Below, piece by piece: positions 49,191 to 62,256 of a DNA stretch of 64,000 bases. The position numbers and the translations under genes were made by a program. Under the pieces are notes generated by a model that saw only the letters and a program-made list of their open reading frames with translations, was not told where the DNA came from and made no database searches. The stretch spans positions 55,125,950 through 55,189,949 of the forward strand of contig CM071928.1 of the NCBI GenBank assembly GCA_016081115.2, read 5' to 3'. Positions within the stretch are counted from its first letter, which is position 1. The number at the start of each line of letters is the position of its first letter. Source of the DNA: Rehmannia glutinosa (lineage: Eukaryota > Streptophyta > Magnoliopsida > Lamiales > Orobanchaceae).

Positions 49191-52100
49191 TCAATGCCTT
49201 GGTTGCTTCCTTCTTCTCTCTTCTTTATCGGCTCTCTTCCTATCATCCTCGGTCTTCTCCTCTTCCTTTCTTCTTCCTCCTTTTTTTTTTTTTTCTCATA
49301 GGCTCGCTTTGAAGCGGTCATCCCTTCGCCGCCTCTCTTCCCATTCACGATTCGCCCTTTCATTCTCTTCTTCTTGCCTCTTCTTAGCTTGAAAGAACCT
49401 TGCGTGTAACTTCCATGTTAGCAAGGTGATCGAATCCACCAAAGATATGAGACCCTTTTTCTGGGATCCACATACTTAACATCTTTCGGTCTTGGCCGTG
49501 GTTGGGATCGCTTCTCCCACTTGCCATTATGTTTGCCCTTGTTGACTCAACTTCCTTCCTATGGGATTATATTGTACTAGAGCTTTTGACTTTCCAAATA
49601 GTAATCGCTTATCACCGACGGGCACAAACTCAATTCCCTTCTCCCAATACAAATCCCATTCTTGAGGTAGAGTCATATCTTTAAAGTAGCCTTCGCTTTC
49701 TAGAGTTTGGAAAGATGTCTTCAAAGACATTGTCTCACAAAAGGTATCCCCCTAAGCTCCATGTCGGGAACTTTCCTTGTTGCATTGTACCAACTCTCTA
49801 TGCCTTGGCTGTGGCAAAGATCATCGGTAGATAACGCACTGTGGGAGCTGCGACGAGTCAGTAGGAGTCGTTATCGCTGCAATCGTGGTAGCCTACGCAC
49901 TGATTGCGCGGTACCGAGCGCTGAATGGATTCTGCCACCGATCGAGCCTCGGCTATCTTAACAGCGCCTTTGGTCTCGTAAGGTTTGTCCTTTTGAGGTA
50001 CGGGTCCTCTCGCTATTTCATCGGCGTCATCGGAGTTTGATGTGGCTCCTGGTGATGGCTCATCATCAAAATTGAATCTCATGGGAGCCGTTTTTGTCGC
50101 TTATAGTGCTCGAGATTTTAGAACATCCTCGGCCTCATCCATCGTAGAATCTTCATGATGGGTGGACTCGCTTAATCCCCGATCCCGAAAAGATGTGTCA
50201 ATGTGTTCTTGGGAATCACAATGGGCGCCGATCTCCTCTTCTACATCGCCTCCTTCGACTTGAGGAATGTTCTCATTGTTCATTGTACTTACCTAAGGAA
50301 GTCTCAACCTCCTTTAGGCCTTCATTACCCCCAGCCAGCCTCAATTGTAGGGCCTTCAACAATCCCTTCGGCTGACTCAATCTGTCTTGGGGTCTTCTAC
50401 AGATGGCATCCTTTAGAGTCTCAAATCCTAGGATTGCACTTTCATGGCCAAGAGTAACAACTCCCATGGCCTCTCCATCCTTTGCCTTAGCCGCAATAGC
50501 AGCCTTCATCGGCCGCATATTAGAGAAATCTCACCGAGACAGGACTCAAATGTCCGACCTTCATTAATTTCACTGCTTCTCGGTGGTTTGCTCGCCACCT
50601 CCAAACTTCTTTGAGTTGTCTCCCACAAAGAACCTCCGACCCTACCGTGGTGGAGAGAGTTTCCTCTCGGATGGCGCACTAGCCGAGTGCATGATGATGG
50701 GGTTACTAAGCTCCTAAGACACGATCGTAGATCCCTTTGAGTAGTCGGCCGTTGGGGCGGGTGTCTCAACACCTTCTTCGAGGGTTAGGCTTGGCTTGGG
50801 TGCCCACATTCCCAACTTCATCGCCATTTCTCTGAGAGCCATCGTAGAGTGCACGGGGGCGTGGTTGCTTTTGCAATGACGGTTGCAATCTCATGGGTCA
50901 CTCCCAATGGGTCCGATCAAGGAGAGACTTTGGAGGACTCTCCTGACCTTCTTGAAGGGTTTGCTCGTGCATGGCTCATGATTCGCTAAAGTCCTACAGA
51001 ACTCGACCTTCTCTACTACAAAAGAGCAGGTCCATCTCCTCATCGCCGCCGCTGTGGACTCCATGAGATGTTCATTGGTTCCCATGTGCAAACATATCTT
51101 GATTTTTCCAAGGCTTTAGCTTTCTCCTTGGCCTTCTCCTTCTCATCCTCTTTAATGGCCCGAAGAGCATCCATGCAAAACTCTTCATCCAGGGCTTGAT
51201 GGATGGTTACATCTCCAAGGAAGCTAAGAAGGTCCTCTTCTTCATCAATAAACTCCGAGCGAGTAAACTCGCTGCCTGGAGTAATTAAACTTCGAGTTCC
51301 TCCAGCTTCCTTAACCTCATCTAGTATGCGGATAGACCGGAGAGTACATAATTAGATAATCATCGTCTTCCTCTCCGGCCTCTAGAATGGTGGTTAATGG
51401 AGCTTGCTCCTCCTCGACTCAACCGCATCGATGGGGTGATACAACTTTTTCTTCCAAGGTCTTGGCCGTCTCGGCTCCTTCTCTCTCCGCAGCAGCTCCC
51501 CGCACACTGGTCTTGAACACTCTGGCGATCGACATCGGCAGCTCTTCGACGCTCATCAATCTTATCTTGAGACTTCTCCTCTTGAGCATCAACATTCTCA
51601 ATGGTCTTCTCCGCTAATTACCTGGACTCGATCTTTTTTCTAATTCGATTTCTTGAACAACCGCTCCTTTTAGTGGGAACCAAGAGAATCTCTGTCAACA
51701 TATTGAGGCTCTTCAAGAGTGAAGGCCTGTGGTTTCAATAGCATCCTTCTTTGATGCAATTGCCTTCCGAGACTTGGTAGTCCTCTTTTCTTCTTCACGA
51801 CCGAGAAGGAATTTGGGGTTCCTCCTCGCCTCTCCGGCGGGCGGGGGCATCGGCCGCTTGGGCGGTGTGCTTTGGTTTGCCATCAAGGGTGTGCTTTCTT
51901 TGATTTGGTTGCCGGGGGGCGGTTTGGTCATCGCAGCTCTTTTCTTGAAATCGGCTTCGGGGGAGAGAGTGGAGGTCTCAACATGTCTTCGGTGGGTCAC
52001 CGATTCCCCTCACTTGTATCCGCGTTCCTCGCATGGGCTTTCTTCTCGCGCTCCGAGAGGTTCGCCTTGAACATCCTCTTGTCCGCATGGAAGGGCTTCC

Positions 52101-52683
52101 CATGGCGCCGCAATGCCCTTAACCTCCACATGGCCAAGTTCACCTTCTTGTCTTGCATAATCGCAGCTATCACCATCGCTTTGTTCGTGATACCGGTTGA
52201 AGCTTCCAAACTTCATATCTATGCATTTGGACACGATGTCCATAAGCTTATGATAATCATCCTTCGTAAAAATCTTTCTTAGTCAGATACACAACTTTAG
52301 ACGATACTCCGACTTTGCAACATCCTTCCAAACTGCAGCTAAGTTGACATCCTTCTCAACGATGTCCTTCAATCCTTCAGACGACAGGAAACAGTGCTAA
52401 GCAAGGTCCTTTGCAGTTATCTTGATGGCCTTGCCATGGACGGATGAGCAAATCTCATCGTCATGCACCTCGGCGTTCACGTAAAACATCATGGCGACTT
52501 CCTCCGATACGTGTGCGTGAACTCCATCAAAAGAAAGTCCTTCAGACCAGACTTTTCAATCTTTTCAGCTATCTTCTTCACCAGGGCCTCATCATCGCCC
52601 TGCTTGATCATGCCCTTAAAATCCACAGACTCACCAGAGTGGATATTCTCGGATAGCTTAGCGAAATCGTGAATAGCAGCCAT
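49191..52683 (-). pseudogene. Long env-position ORF of the Copia element, broken
   Basis: From an ATG at 52683 (MAAIHDFAKLSENI) to a TGA at 49191-49193 about 3.5 kb reads as one gene with shifts. The N-terminal part (GLKDFLLMEFTHTY, then FYVNAEVHDDEICSSVHGKA in the next frame, about 52500-52420) resembles the 'putative plant transposon protein' domain found in many plant retroelements; this is inference. The middle (about 51700-52000) is basic and proline-rich, and later parts are acidic. The C-terminal 80 residues are a charged coiled-coil-like stretch of E, K and R. Its place between pol and the polypurine tract is that of env-like genes in SIRE elements, but no signal peptide or membrane segment is seen. 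Many shifts coincide with CG in place of CAG/CTG. Confidence 0.65.
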
Positions 52684-52883
52684 TTTCAAAATGTTTGATC
52701 GGAGAAAAACACGAAAAACTTGAACTTGAAAGATAGGGTTTTGAACGGTTTGCAGAGAAAAAACTTTCTTGCTTGCTGAAGACGAGTATGTTTGTGTGAG
52801 GAGAGAGAAAATGAATTTTGGTATATAAGGGACTTGAAAGGACGATTTTTGGAATTTGAAAAATTTGATCAAAATCAACGGTC

Positions 52884-53226
52884 AGGATTGACTCTTCAAA
52901 ACCGCATTAATTTCCCCACATTAAATCAACAACATTTATATCCAATCATATGGTTTATTGTGCAGCTTTTGTACTGACAGTCATCCTTAAAAACATTCCC
53001 GCCGAATAAAACAATCGTGTTTTTGTCACTTAGCTCATAAATGATTCACTTTTTCTTCCAAAGTGACTTAGCTCTCGCTTCTCTTCACATAACATCACTC
53101 ACCGTCCTAACTTGATACAGTCTGACTTACTTCCCGACTACAGTCGTTTCACTTGGCTAAAATATGAAACTTGTCTATTTTTCATTCTCTCTTTTTTATC
53201 TCTCACGATTGAGTCTTTTGAGTAAT
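52884..53226. other. Spacer between pol and the env-position ORF
   Basis: No coding frame. It may carry a splice acceptor or subgenomic promoter for the extra ORF; nothing specific is visible. Confidence 0.4.
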
Positions 53227-54702
53227 CTAACTCAACTCAATTAACCCTAACTCATTCTTGAGCTCTTCAAACCTTGATTCACATAATGGCTTTGTTAATA
53301 TGTCAGCTAACTGCTTATCAGTTAAGATGTATTCCAAAGTGATGTCTTTCTTTTCAACATGATCTCATATAACATGATATCTAACATCAATGTGCTTTGT
53401 TCTTGAATGCAACACTGGATTCTGAGTGATTGCAATGGCACTAGTGTTATCACACATAATTGGAATCTCTTTTTCTTCAATATCATAATCTCTCAGCTGC
53501 TGTCTCATCCATAAGACTTGGGCACAACAGCTGCCCGCAGCTATGTACTCTGCTTCAGCTGTGGATGTAGCTATTGAGTTTTGTTTTTTGCTGAACTAAG
53601 AAACTAATCTGTTTCCAATTATTTGACATGTACCAGAAGTACTCTTCCTGTCAACTCTACATCCAACATAGTCTGAGTCTGAGTATCCTATCAGCTTGAA
53701 TCCTCCCTCCTTTGGATACCATAAGCCGACTTCCTGGCATCCCTTCAAATACCTTAAGATTCTCTTAGCTGCAGTCATGTGACTCTCTTTTGGTGCAGAT
53801 TAAAATCTAGCACATACACCTACTGCAAAGGTGATGTCTGGCCTGCTTGCTGTTAAATAGAGCAATGATCCAATGACAGCTCTATATCTGGTTTATCAAC
53901 AGCTTTGCCATCTGCATCCATGTCCATCTTGACTGATGTATTCATAGGAATCTTCACTGATGATTTCTCTTCCATACCAAATTTCTTCATTAAATCTCTG
54001 GTATACTTGGCTTGGCTTATGAAGGTTCCATCCTTCAATTGCTTGACTTGAAGTCCTAAGAAGAAAATTAGCTCTCCTATCATGCTCATCTTAAATTTAC
54101 CTTGCATGAGGTTTGAGAACTTGTCACACAGCTCTTTGTTTATGGAACCAAAAATGATGTCATCCACATATATTTGAACAAGCAGTATACTCTCTCCATC
54201 TTGAATCCTGACGAGTTTTCTGTCAACCTTGCCTTTGGTGAATCTATTGTCAAATAGAAACTGAGATAATGTATCATACCATGCTCTTGGTGCTTGTTTC
54301 AATCCATACAGTGCTTTCTTGAGCTTGTAGACTTTATCTCCAATAGTTTTCTCAAGCAAAACCTGGAGGTTGTTCAACATGGACTTCTTCTTCTAGCTGT
54401 CCACTGAGAAATGCACTCTTCACATCCATTTGATACACAGTGAAGTTCTTATGTGCAACATAAGCAAGAAACATCCTTATTGCTTCCAATTTGGCAACAG
54501 GAGCAAAGGTTTCATCAAAATATATACATTCTTCTTGGAAATACCCTTTGGCTACCAATCTCGCTTTGTTTCTCACAACAGATCCTTCCTCATTCATCTT
54601 GTTTCTAAAAACCCATTTAGTACCAATAACATTTTGGTGGGTTGGCCTTTGAACCAATTCCCATACTTTGTTCCTTTCAAACTGATTCAGCTCTTCTTGC
54701 AT
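53227..54702 (-). pseudogene. pol: Copia reverse transcriptase and RNase H
   Basis: The RT (RVT_2) domain begins near 54702 with ELNQFERNKVWELV and TKWVFRNKMNEEG. ARLVAKGYFQEE and YQMDVKSAFLSGQLEEEV follow, the latter holding the first catalytic Asp. After a one-base shift near 54360 come ALYGLKQAPRAWYDTLSQFL and the loop with YVDD (54159-54170). RNase H starts near 53778 and includes YSDSDYVGCRVDRKSTSG, then, after a nonsense codon at about 53597, the conserved TAEAEYIA and ADILTKPL segments, ending at a TAG (53227). Few changes would be enough to account for the breaks, so this is the youngest-looking pol of the window. Confidence 0.9.
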
Positions 54703-54711
54703 GGCCCGAAT

Positions 54712-56350
54712 CTAATGTGAGTCTTCCAGTTCTTGAGACACATCTTTAGGCTCTATTTGGGAAATAAAACAAGTGAACATAGCTTCATGTTGTGCTCTGG
54801 ATCTGGTTCTTATGCCATATCTAACATCTCCAATGATTAACTCAGGTGGATGGTCTCTCAGCCATCTCACATTAGGTTGGAGTAAGTCTGCTGGATTCAG
54901 TCGTCTCACAGCTAAGTTGTCTTTAACAGCTTCTTCATCTTCATTCAGCTGTAGACCTTCCAGCTGTCTTTGAGATTCAGCTATCTCACCATCATCAGGG
55001 TTGAGTGCTCTCACATCTGCTTCTACATAAGGACTCTTTTGCATAGTTGGCTGATTCAGCTTATCAGCTAACTCATCAATGTCTTCTCCATTCACATTAG
55101 GTTCATCAAAAACCACATGGATAGACTCTTCTGTGACCATAGTCCTCTTGTTCAGCACTCTATAGGCTTTACTCTCAGCTAAGTATCCTAAAAAGATACC
55201 TTCATCAGCTTTAGCATCAAAAGCCTTCAAATTATCCTTGCCATTGTTGTGGATGAAGCATTTACATCCAAATATCTTGAAATATCCAACATTTGGCTTC
55301 CTCCCTGTCCAAATCTCATAGGGAGTCTTGGTCAATTGCCTATTTATCATGCATCTATTCTGAGTATAACATGTCAGATTTGTGGCTTCAAAATTTCAAA
55401 ATCTCTTAGTAATCCAAAGCTAACATTGTCCTTGCAACTTCCTTGAGAGTTCTGCTTCTTCTTTCAACTACTCTATTCTCACAGGAGTCCTCACATCGAT
55501 AACTCACAAGCAATACCATTTTCAACACAATACTGAGTTATTATCCCATTGACAAACTCAGTTCCCCTGTCAGATCTTATCTTTATAATGGTTTGACTCT
55601 TTTCATTTTGAACTCTTCTCATCAGCTGAGGTAACTTCTGCAGTGTTTCCTTCTTTTTACACATGAAATTGTCCATGTATATCTTGAATAGTCATCCACC
55701 ACCACTAAGATGAATTTCTTTCCACTGATGCTAGCTGGCTCAACTGGACCAAATAAATCCATATGCAACAGATGTAATATCCTGGTTGAAGAAGGAATTG
55801 GCTTATCCTTGAATGATGATTTGATTTGCTTTCCCATCTGGCATGCATCATATATACTTTCTTTCTTGTATACTGAGTCTGGCAATCCTTCCACAAGATG
55901 ACTCCTTGCAAGCTTGTTGATTGTCTTTAAGTTCAAATGACTCAGCTTCTTATGCCACATCCAACTGGATTCGGCTGTACTCCTTGCTAGCAGACATGTG
56001 CTTGGTGTGGCAGTAGACAAATCTACCACATACATATTCTTTTGCCTTGTACCTTGCAGCATAATTTCACTTGATTCAGAATCTTTGATCTGGCATATTC
56101 CCATGTTGAATCCTACATTGTAGCCTTTGTCACAGAGTTGGCTGATGCTTAACAGGTTGAAGTTGAGGCCTTCAACATAAGCAACATCTGTGATCTCCAA
56201 TCTATTTTTCTTGATGGATCCTGTGCCTTTGATCTCCCCTGGAGCTTCATTTCCTCCAAATATAACTTTAGCACCTCTAATCTCTTTGAATCTTGACAGA
56301 TTTCATTTTATTCCCTATCATATGTCTGGAACAACCACTATCCATGTACT
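54712..56350 (-). pseudogene. pol: Copia protease and integrase
   Basis: The protease active site YMDSGCSRHMIGN lies at about 56345-56307. The long frame 56200-55622 holds the pre-integrase zinc region (HKKLSHLNLKTI, then ACQMGKQ with one of the paired Cys replaced by Tyr) and the start of the integrase core (HMDLFGPV, VVVDDYSRYTW). The second catalytic Asp is in RSDRGTEFVN near 55570. The last part, 55350-54712, has KTPYEIWTGRKPNVGYFKIFG and the FLGY segment of the C-terminal integrase, then an acidic linker towards RT. Frameshifts separate the three pieces. Confidence 0.88.
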
Positions 56351-57285
56351 AGGTTCCTTGGCACTCACATTGCTCTTTGAACCCGCAATCAAGGAAATCG
56401 CTTTTTAGGTACCCATACTTGCCTGGTCCTGAAGGGTTAGTTCTATAAGATGTTCCAACCAACCTATAGCCGATGATCGACTCTTAGAGGTTGCCATCTA
56501 TCGCACCATAATCATAATGCACATTAGCAAATTGCTTAGGGTTTTTAGGATCATACAACTGTCTCTTTTGTCTGTATGCCTGTGTGTGTTTTAGCAATTG
56601 CTTTCTTAGGATAGTTATGAAGTCTTTGAGTCTAGTGCTTGGGTGCATATGTGTGCTGATAATAGCTCTTTTGCCTTGGGAATGACCTTCGCTGAGGTTG
56701 AGGTCTTTGCCATTTTGGCTTGTATCCCATAGGTCTTTGCTGATATTTCACACTTATTCCAATCAGCTTGGTTTGGATAGTTTCTACCATTCCCATCATA
56801 TGTATTTCTTTGATGAAATTTCTGGGGCTTTTGGTAGCTCTGTTTGGCTCTTACAGAGTATTTTCTATTAGGAGTCTGTCGAGGGACCAGTCTGAATTTC
56901 TTCTCAGTTGTCCTTTCAACATACTCTACTGGCTTCTTTCCTTTCCCTTTATAACCAAGGCTAGTATGATTGTGATTATGCTTTGGTGTGAATGTGGGTG
57001 CATCATTTGGTGTTTGTGTTTTTGGATCCCTACATTGCTTGAAGATCCTTTTTCCAAAATCACTCTTGAGTTTGACTATGTTTGACTATGCACAAAGGAA
57101 TTAAATCCTATGCCTGTCTTGTCTCCACATTCTTTTTGACTCATAATAAGTTCATCCAATGATTTGGATGCTTTTGTAAATGAGGCAATCACATTTTTAA
57201 GATCTTTTTCCCTCTTTTCAGAGAAGCAGCTAACTCTACTATGATGTTGGCATTTTCACCTTCACTTAGTGTTCTCATCACCATA

Positions 57286-58335
57286 AGCAAGGGTCGCAGC
57301 GCCACAATGTATAGCAGCAGCTTGACGTGAAATAGAGCAGAGCTGCAAAGCGTGCGATGAAGACGGCGAGTGAGTAGGGCAACAGGCGGCCCGGTGTGCG
57401 GTAGGTGTGATAACCAGCTGCAGCGCTGGGCAAGACGATTTAATGGGCATAGCGTTAACGTTAACACAAGCAAGCGGCCGACGATGCTCAAGGCGCAAGG
57501 CGCTGAGCAGAGCAGGTCAGCAGGCTGCGTTTGCGTGCCGCGACAGCGACAGAGATCAAGAGATCAGCGCAAATAGCCGCGTTATTGGGCCGCACGTCGC
57601 CGACTTTATTTCTTGGGCTTTTGACGCGTTATCGAGGTTTCGACTTATAAATACATCACGGAGATGCACAAAGAGGGGGTCGATATTATTTTGAGCACAA
57701 CGTAAGGCAAGAGACACAGAGCTAGGGTTCGGGACGGCAATTGGAGGCACTTCTCGCCTGGACACAGAGATAATTCCTTCTCTTTTCTTCTCAATTCTTT
57801 CTTTGTTTTTCTTTTGTCGATTTCTTGAGATGTATAATTATTTCTTCATGAGTTTTTGTACATCCATCATGAGCTAAACCCGTCTTTCTAGGGGATTGAT
57901 GTAACTTACGTTTGAACATATGTTTTGATTTCCGATTTATGAAATTCGCATATTATTTAATCTATTTGTGCTATTTGATTTAATTGCATCCGGATTATCC
58001 GATCAATAATTTAGATTGTTTGGCGTGTTTGATTTGACGCCGAGAGAGGTAATTGAATGCCTGACCATAGAATAGCACAACCTAGGTTTCATAGAATCGA
58101 GAGATTTATGAATCTTTTGAAGCCTGTGATAGAATATTCATTGAGCGTATTAGGGTTTAATTTATGATTTTTATAGAGATATCGAAATCGAAATTGGAAC
58201 CTAGAATAACTTGGCACTTAGAGAGTAAGTGATAAACGGTAGGAATATTGCTTATAGATTAATAACTTGTGATTAATAAACTGGATTGAAAACATAGGGG
58301 ATAACTAGGTGAAATCAACCCTCTAGAATATGTGT
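57286..58335 (+). mobile_element. 1.05-kb fragment matching 43090-44130, inside the Copia gag
   Basis: Starting at 'gggtcgcagcgcc' (57291) and ending at 'tctagaat' (58321-58328), it follows 43096-44135 base for base except for scattered differences, many of CG against CAG/CTG type. It has no terminal inverted repeats. It is bounded on both sides by the same piece of Copia gag. Confidence 0.85.
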
Positions 58336-58965
58336 CTTGATGATAGCTCTTTTGCCTTGGGAATGACCTTCACGAGGTTGAGGTCTTTGCCATTTTGGCT
58401 TGTATCCCATGTGTCTTTGGGTACGATATTTCACACTTATTCTAATCACTTGGTTTGGATAGTTTCTACCATTCCCATCATATGTATTTCTTTGATGAAA
58501 TTTCCTGGGCTTTTGGTAGCTCTTTTGGCTCTTTACAGAGTATTTTCTATTAGAGTCCTGCGAGGACCATCCCAATTTCTTCTCGCTTGTCCTTTCAACA
58601 TACTCTCACTCGGCTTCTTTCCTTTCCCTTTATAACCAAGGCTAGTATGATTGTGATTATGCTTTGGTGTGAATGTGGTGCATCATTTGGTGTTTTGGGT
58701 TTTGGATCCCTACATTGCTTGAAGATCCTTTTTCCAAAATCACTCTTGAGTTTGACTATGTTTGACTATGCACAAAGGAATTAAATCCTATGCCTGCTTG
58801 TCTCCACATTCTTTTTGACTCATAATAAGTTCATCCAATGATTTGGATGCTTTTGTAAATGAGGCAATCACATTTTTAAGATCTTTTTCCTCTTTTTTTC
58901 GTAGAAAGCAGCTAACTCGCTATGATGTTGGCATTTTCACCTTGACTTAGTGTTCTCATCGCCTA
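58336..58965 (-). repeat. Second copy of the Copia gag segment 56646-57285
   Basis: Both copies run from 'gctcttttgccttgggaatg' to 'cttagtgttctcatc' in the same orientation, differing by small indels. Past 58965 the gag sequence continues into its normal upstream part, so this copy is the one in continuity with the start of gag. Confidence 0.88.
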
Positions 58966-60399
58966 TGTGACTCGAGTACTCATTGTTTTGTCGTGAGTTT
59001 TGGTTCTTAAGTCGGGTCGTTTTCATCATTTAGAAGTGTGTGAGAGGTTTTAATGTGCTCAAAATCTTTCATCATTTTGCCTAATGAATCGTAAAGATCC
59101 AAAGGGTGATGAAGTGTGTGTATCATAGTCACTATCACTTGAATCGAAATGAGATGAGTTGGAGTATACCTCATCTTCTTGATCTTTTTCGTTGGCCATG
59201 AGGCGATCAAAGCCTCTTCCTCTCGTGTCACTTGAGTAGTCCGCTTCACTACTATCCGAGTCCGCTACTTTTTGCACTTGGCCGGTTCAAGCAGCTTCAA
59301 CATCCAACATGACTTTCTTCTTTTCTTGTCTTCTTGCCCTAAAGACTCTTTCTTTCATCCTCATTTCTATATTTGTTGATGGTGGATAGGAACAATCAAC
59401 AAAGAAATGTCCTGTTGTTTGCAATTCCACACAGGTTTTCGCTCTCTGATCGCTCTGTCCCCTCTAACTCTCGATATAGTCGCCTCTCGATGCTCACTCT
59501 CGAATGTCTTCTCGGAGGTTTCACTCTTGTTTCTCTTGTAGTTCATGTTAAAAAAACTTGTTGAATCTCTTTACGATAAGGGCAATCTCGTTCTAGTCTA
59601 TGGTCTCTTTTGGCTCAACTTTCTTCCCATCATCGGCCAACAATGCGGATGTCTTTGGTACAATCTGTTTCCTCTTGCTCTTTCCTTCTCACTCAAACTC
59701 ATAAGCTTTGAGGTCCGAGAATAGCTCATGATTAGAAGTTTTTGAGAGGTCCATTGAATGTCTCGAGCCATGACCATCATTTCCCATTCACCGGGAGGGC
59801 TCTTATTATCTTCATGCACATCTCCTTCTCGAGTGTACTTTTTCCCAAGAGCTAAAGGCTCATTTGTTATCTCTCAGAAATTTGGCATCCAACATCCGAG
59901 TTTCAATGCAAGCATTTTAAAATTTTCAATTTTTTAACAAAGAACAGATTAATTTATTCTCTTTAATCTGTTCTGATCTTTCACAAATCAGGGTTAACTT
60001 TTCCCAGATATCTTTGGCATATTTGCATGATTTGACTTTGTTGAACATCGCCTTGTCCAACGTGCGTGGTTTTACAACCATAGTTGGTCTAACCTCAGCA
60101 GCTTCTCCTTCAGCTGCAGGTGCTGCTCTTGCAGCAGTGTTGACTTTGTATATTTGCAATGGCCCATCCTCTATCACAAGCCACATTTCATCGTGTAAAG
60201 TGGATAGATGAGCCTGCATGCGAATTTTCCAGTCATCAAACTCTTCCACAGTGAACATTGGAATACGAGTTAGATTTGCTTCCATGATAATAACTTTGCT
60301 TTAAAAATGAAAGACTTTGAAAAACACAAGTGTTAAAAACTTTGAAAGAGAATGAGATCAAGTTCAGTAACCAGTGCGGAAGGCTCAATGAACCAACCG

Positions 60400-60411
60400 C
60401 TCTGATACCAC
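60400..60411 (-). other. Copia primer binding site (tRNA-iMet type)
   Basis: TGGTATCAGAGC on the minus strand is an exact match to the usual plant tRNA-iMet site, two bases from the LTR end. Confidence 0.95.
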
Positions 60412-60413
60412 TT

Positions 60414-61943
60414 GTAGGTCTCAAGGGGTATGGTGTAAGGTTTAGAAGAGGAGGGAGTTGAATAAACTTTACTAAATTTTCAATTTTAGTCTTTTTTAAG
60501 ATATTTCAACATAGTTGACTCAAATCGACTTTGTCCTTGGGGACAACTAAGTTGGCTATATTCGGCTAAGTTACCCACTCAACAGCACTGATAGAGTCAT
60601 GTGATAGTATAACTAAGTCGCTTAAGCTAATACTTAACTTTAGTTGATTTGGTTTTTATCAGCGGAAGACTTAACACCCTTTTAATAGATTTTTACTTTT
60701 TTTAACACTTGTTTTAGCACTGGTTAATTATCAGTTGGATAGCAGATTTAACTAACAACAGATATAAAAGTAAATGCAGGAATGTAAGTGATGAAAATAA
60801 ATTGGCATAAGTAATTTTTATAGTGGTTCAAGGATGGGATAATTCCTCTAATCCATCCTTCTCCAACTCCTGGAGGAATCCACTAAGTAACAGATCAAGT
60901 TATAAAGCAGTGAGCAGTCTAGAGACAACCTTGGTCACACAGCTGGCTTCTCCTGTGACTCAGCTTCTTCACGAGGCAGCTGCTTTGCTACTTCAGCTCA
61001 CTTTTAAGTCCTTGGATTTGTTCACGCAGCCCTCCAACAAACTTGAAACTTGGTTTGACCTTGAACCTTTCTACAATCCTTCAACTTGGAAAGTAGACCC
61101 CTTTTTGATCTTCAAATTGTTTCCTCTTCAACTGGTTGAAGTTGTCTCTCCTTCACAGCTTGTGTTGGATTGAGTTTCTTCGAGTTTTAGGCTTGAGGAA
61201 TATCTTGATAAGCTTTGAGAATATTTCAGGTTAATTGCTTGAATATTGCTTAAAAGATCTGTGTCATTCGTAACCTTTTCTTAAATGCTTCCTCAGCCTT
61301 TATAGTGCTCATTTGAAATTTGCCCGTTGAAGAGATAGCCAATTTCAAATGACATTTCTTGTTCGTTGGCTTGTCTTTTCTTGTCCGCAAAGACTTGTGA
61401 TGTTGACCCTTCCTCGTATTAAATGTCTTCGCAGCCTTTACAAGTTCTAACACAAGTTGCGGTGTTTCCCATTGCCTTTATTACTTTTGCATCATTCTCG
61501 TACAAACACTTTAAGACTGGCAGCTTAGACATATTACTATATCGAGTAATATTTTTAACTTCTTTCCAACGGATCAATGTTAGTCGTCTTGACTTGATCA
61601 CGCTTTACCCCTGGTGACTTGAGTCACTCAATCATAAGATTGACTCAATTATCACTTCAACTATTAGACTTGGCTCTTTAAGTTGACTTGACCGACACTT
61701 CTCACAACTGTCCCCACCGACTTCTCCTTCAATCGAGTATTTGACTTCCTTCATGGACATACTCAAATGACATACATAAGAGTCTTCTTCACGATCATGC
61801 TTGACTTCTTGTAATCTAGACTTAGTTGACTTCACTCACTCTTCCAGTCTTATCTATTACAATGCGAAGAAAAATGGGGTGCCAACTTCCTAATCTAAGT
61901 TTTATATGGTATCATCAAAATCTAAATAATAAATTTCCTAACA
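60414..61943 (-). repeat. Copia 5' LTR (1530 bp)
   Basis: On the minus strand it runs from TGTTAGGAAATTT (61943) to CTTGAGACCTACA (60414). It differs from the other LTR by substitutions and by many CG versus CAG/CTG indels. Its outer side adjoins a polypurine tract of a second copy. Confidence 0.9.
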
Positions 61944-62256
61944 ATTTCCCCTTTTTGATTATGCCAAAACTTAAAACAAACAAAATAATTAAACAAAGAA
62001 ATACAAGCAAAGGTGCGAATAAAGAATGTATGCTTTTGAATAATCAATTTTCTTGATCATAACATTATTGTCCTTTACAAAGTCAAGTTTACAACAAGAA
62101 TGAGCTATATACAAATACAACTTTTCAACATGTATCTAAGCTAAGTTACAAGGAGAATGAATATTACAAGGAAATTCTCGTGAGCTATTAAAAAACTTAC
62201 AAATTGACTCTGTATTTATAGCAAAGTAAAGTACATGAAGGGGTTCACAGCTGTCT

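Larger units (their letters stand above)
56380..60285 (-). pseudogene. gag: Copia gag (UBN2 type), broken and internally duplicated
   Basis: It starts at ATG 60285 (MEANLTRIPMFTVEEFDDW), 115 bp from the primer site. The capsid-like domain continues with MWLVIEDGPLQIY and IWEKLTLICE up to a stop at 59926, and then in another frame to about 59600 (LFSDLK-type segment). A zinc knuckle with GHF..DC readable lies near 59440-59400, and acidic serine-rich stretches follow (59277-59059). The C-terminal part exists twice, at 56646-57285 and 58336-58965, separated by a foreign 1-kb piece. Gag would form the particle and bind RNA. Confidence 0.8.
47344..61943 (-). mobile_element. Copia LTR retrotransposon with env-position ORF (SIRE-like layout)
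   Basis: On the minus strand the order is LTR (61943-60414), primer site, gag, protease, integrase, RT, RNase H, a long extra reading frame, polypurine tract, LTR (48875-47344). Integrase before RT is diagnostic of Copia. A third frame after pol is the layout of the SIRE/Maximus lineage. The span is 14.6 kb, of which about 1.7 kb is a later duplication and foreign insert in gag. Flanking 5-mers differ (ATTGG on the left, ATTTC on the right) and the right LTR is followed by the 3' end of a second copy, so this is one unit of a tandem arrangement. The pol frames from 53227 to 56400 are much less damaged than the rest. Confidence 0.88.
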
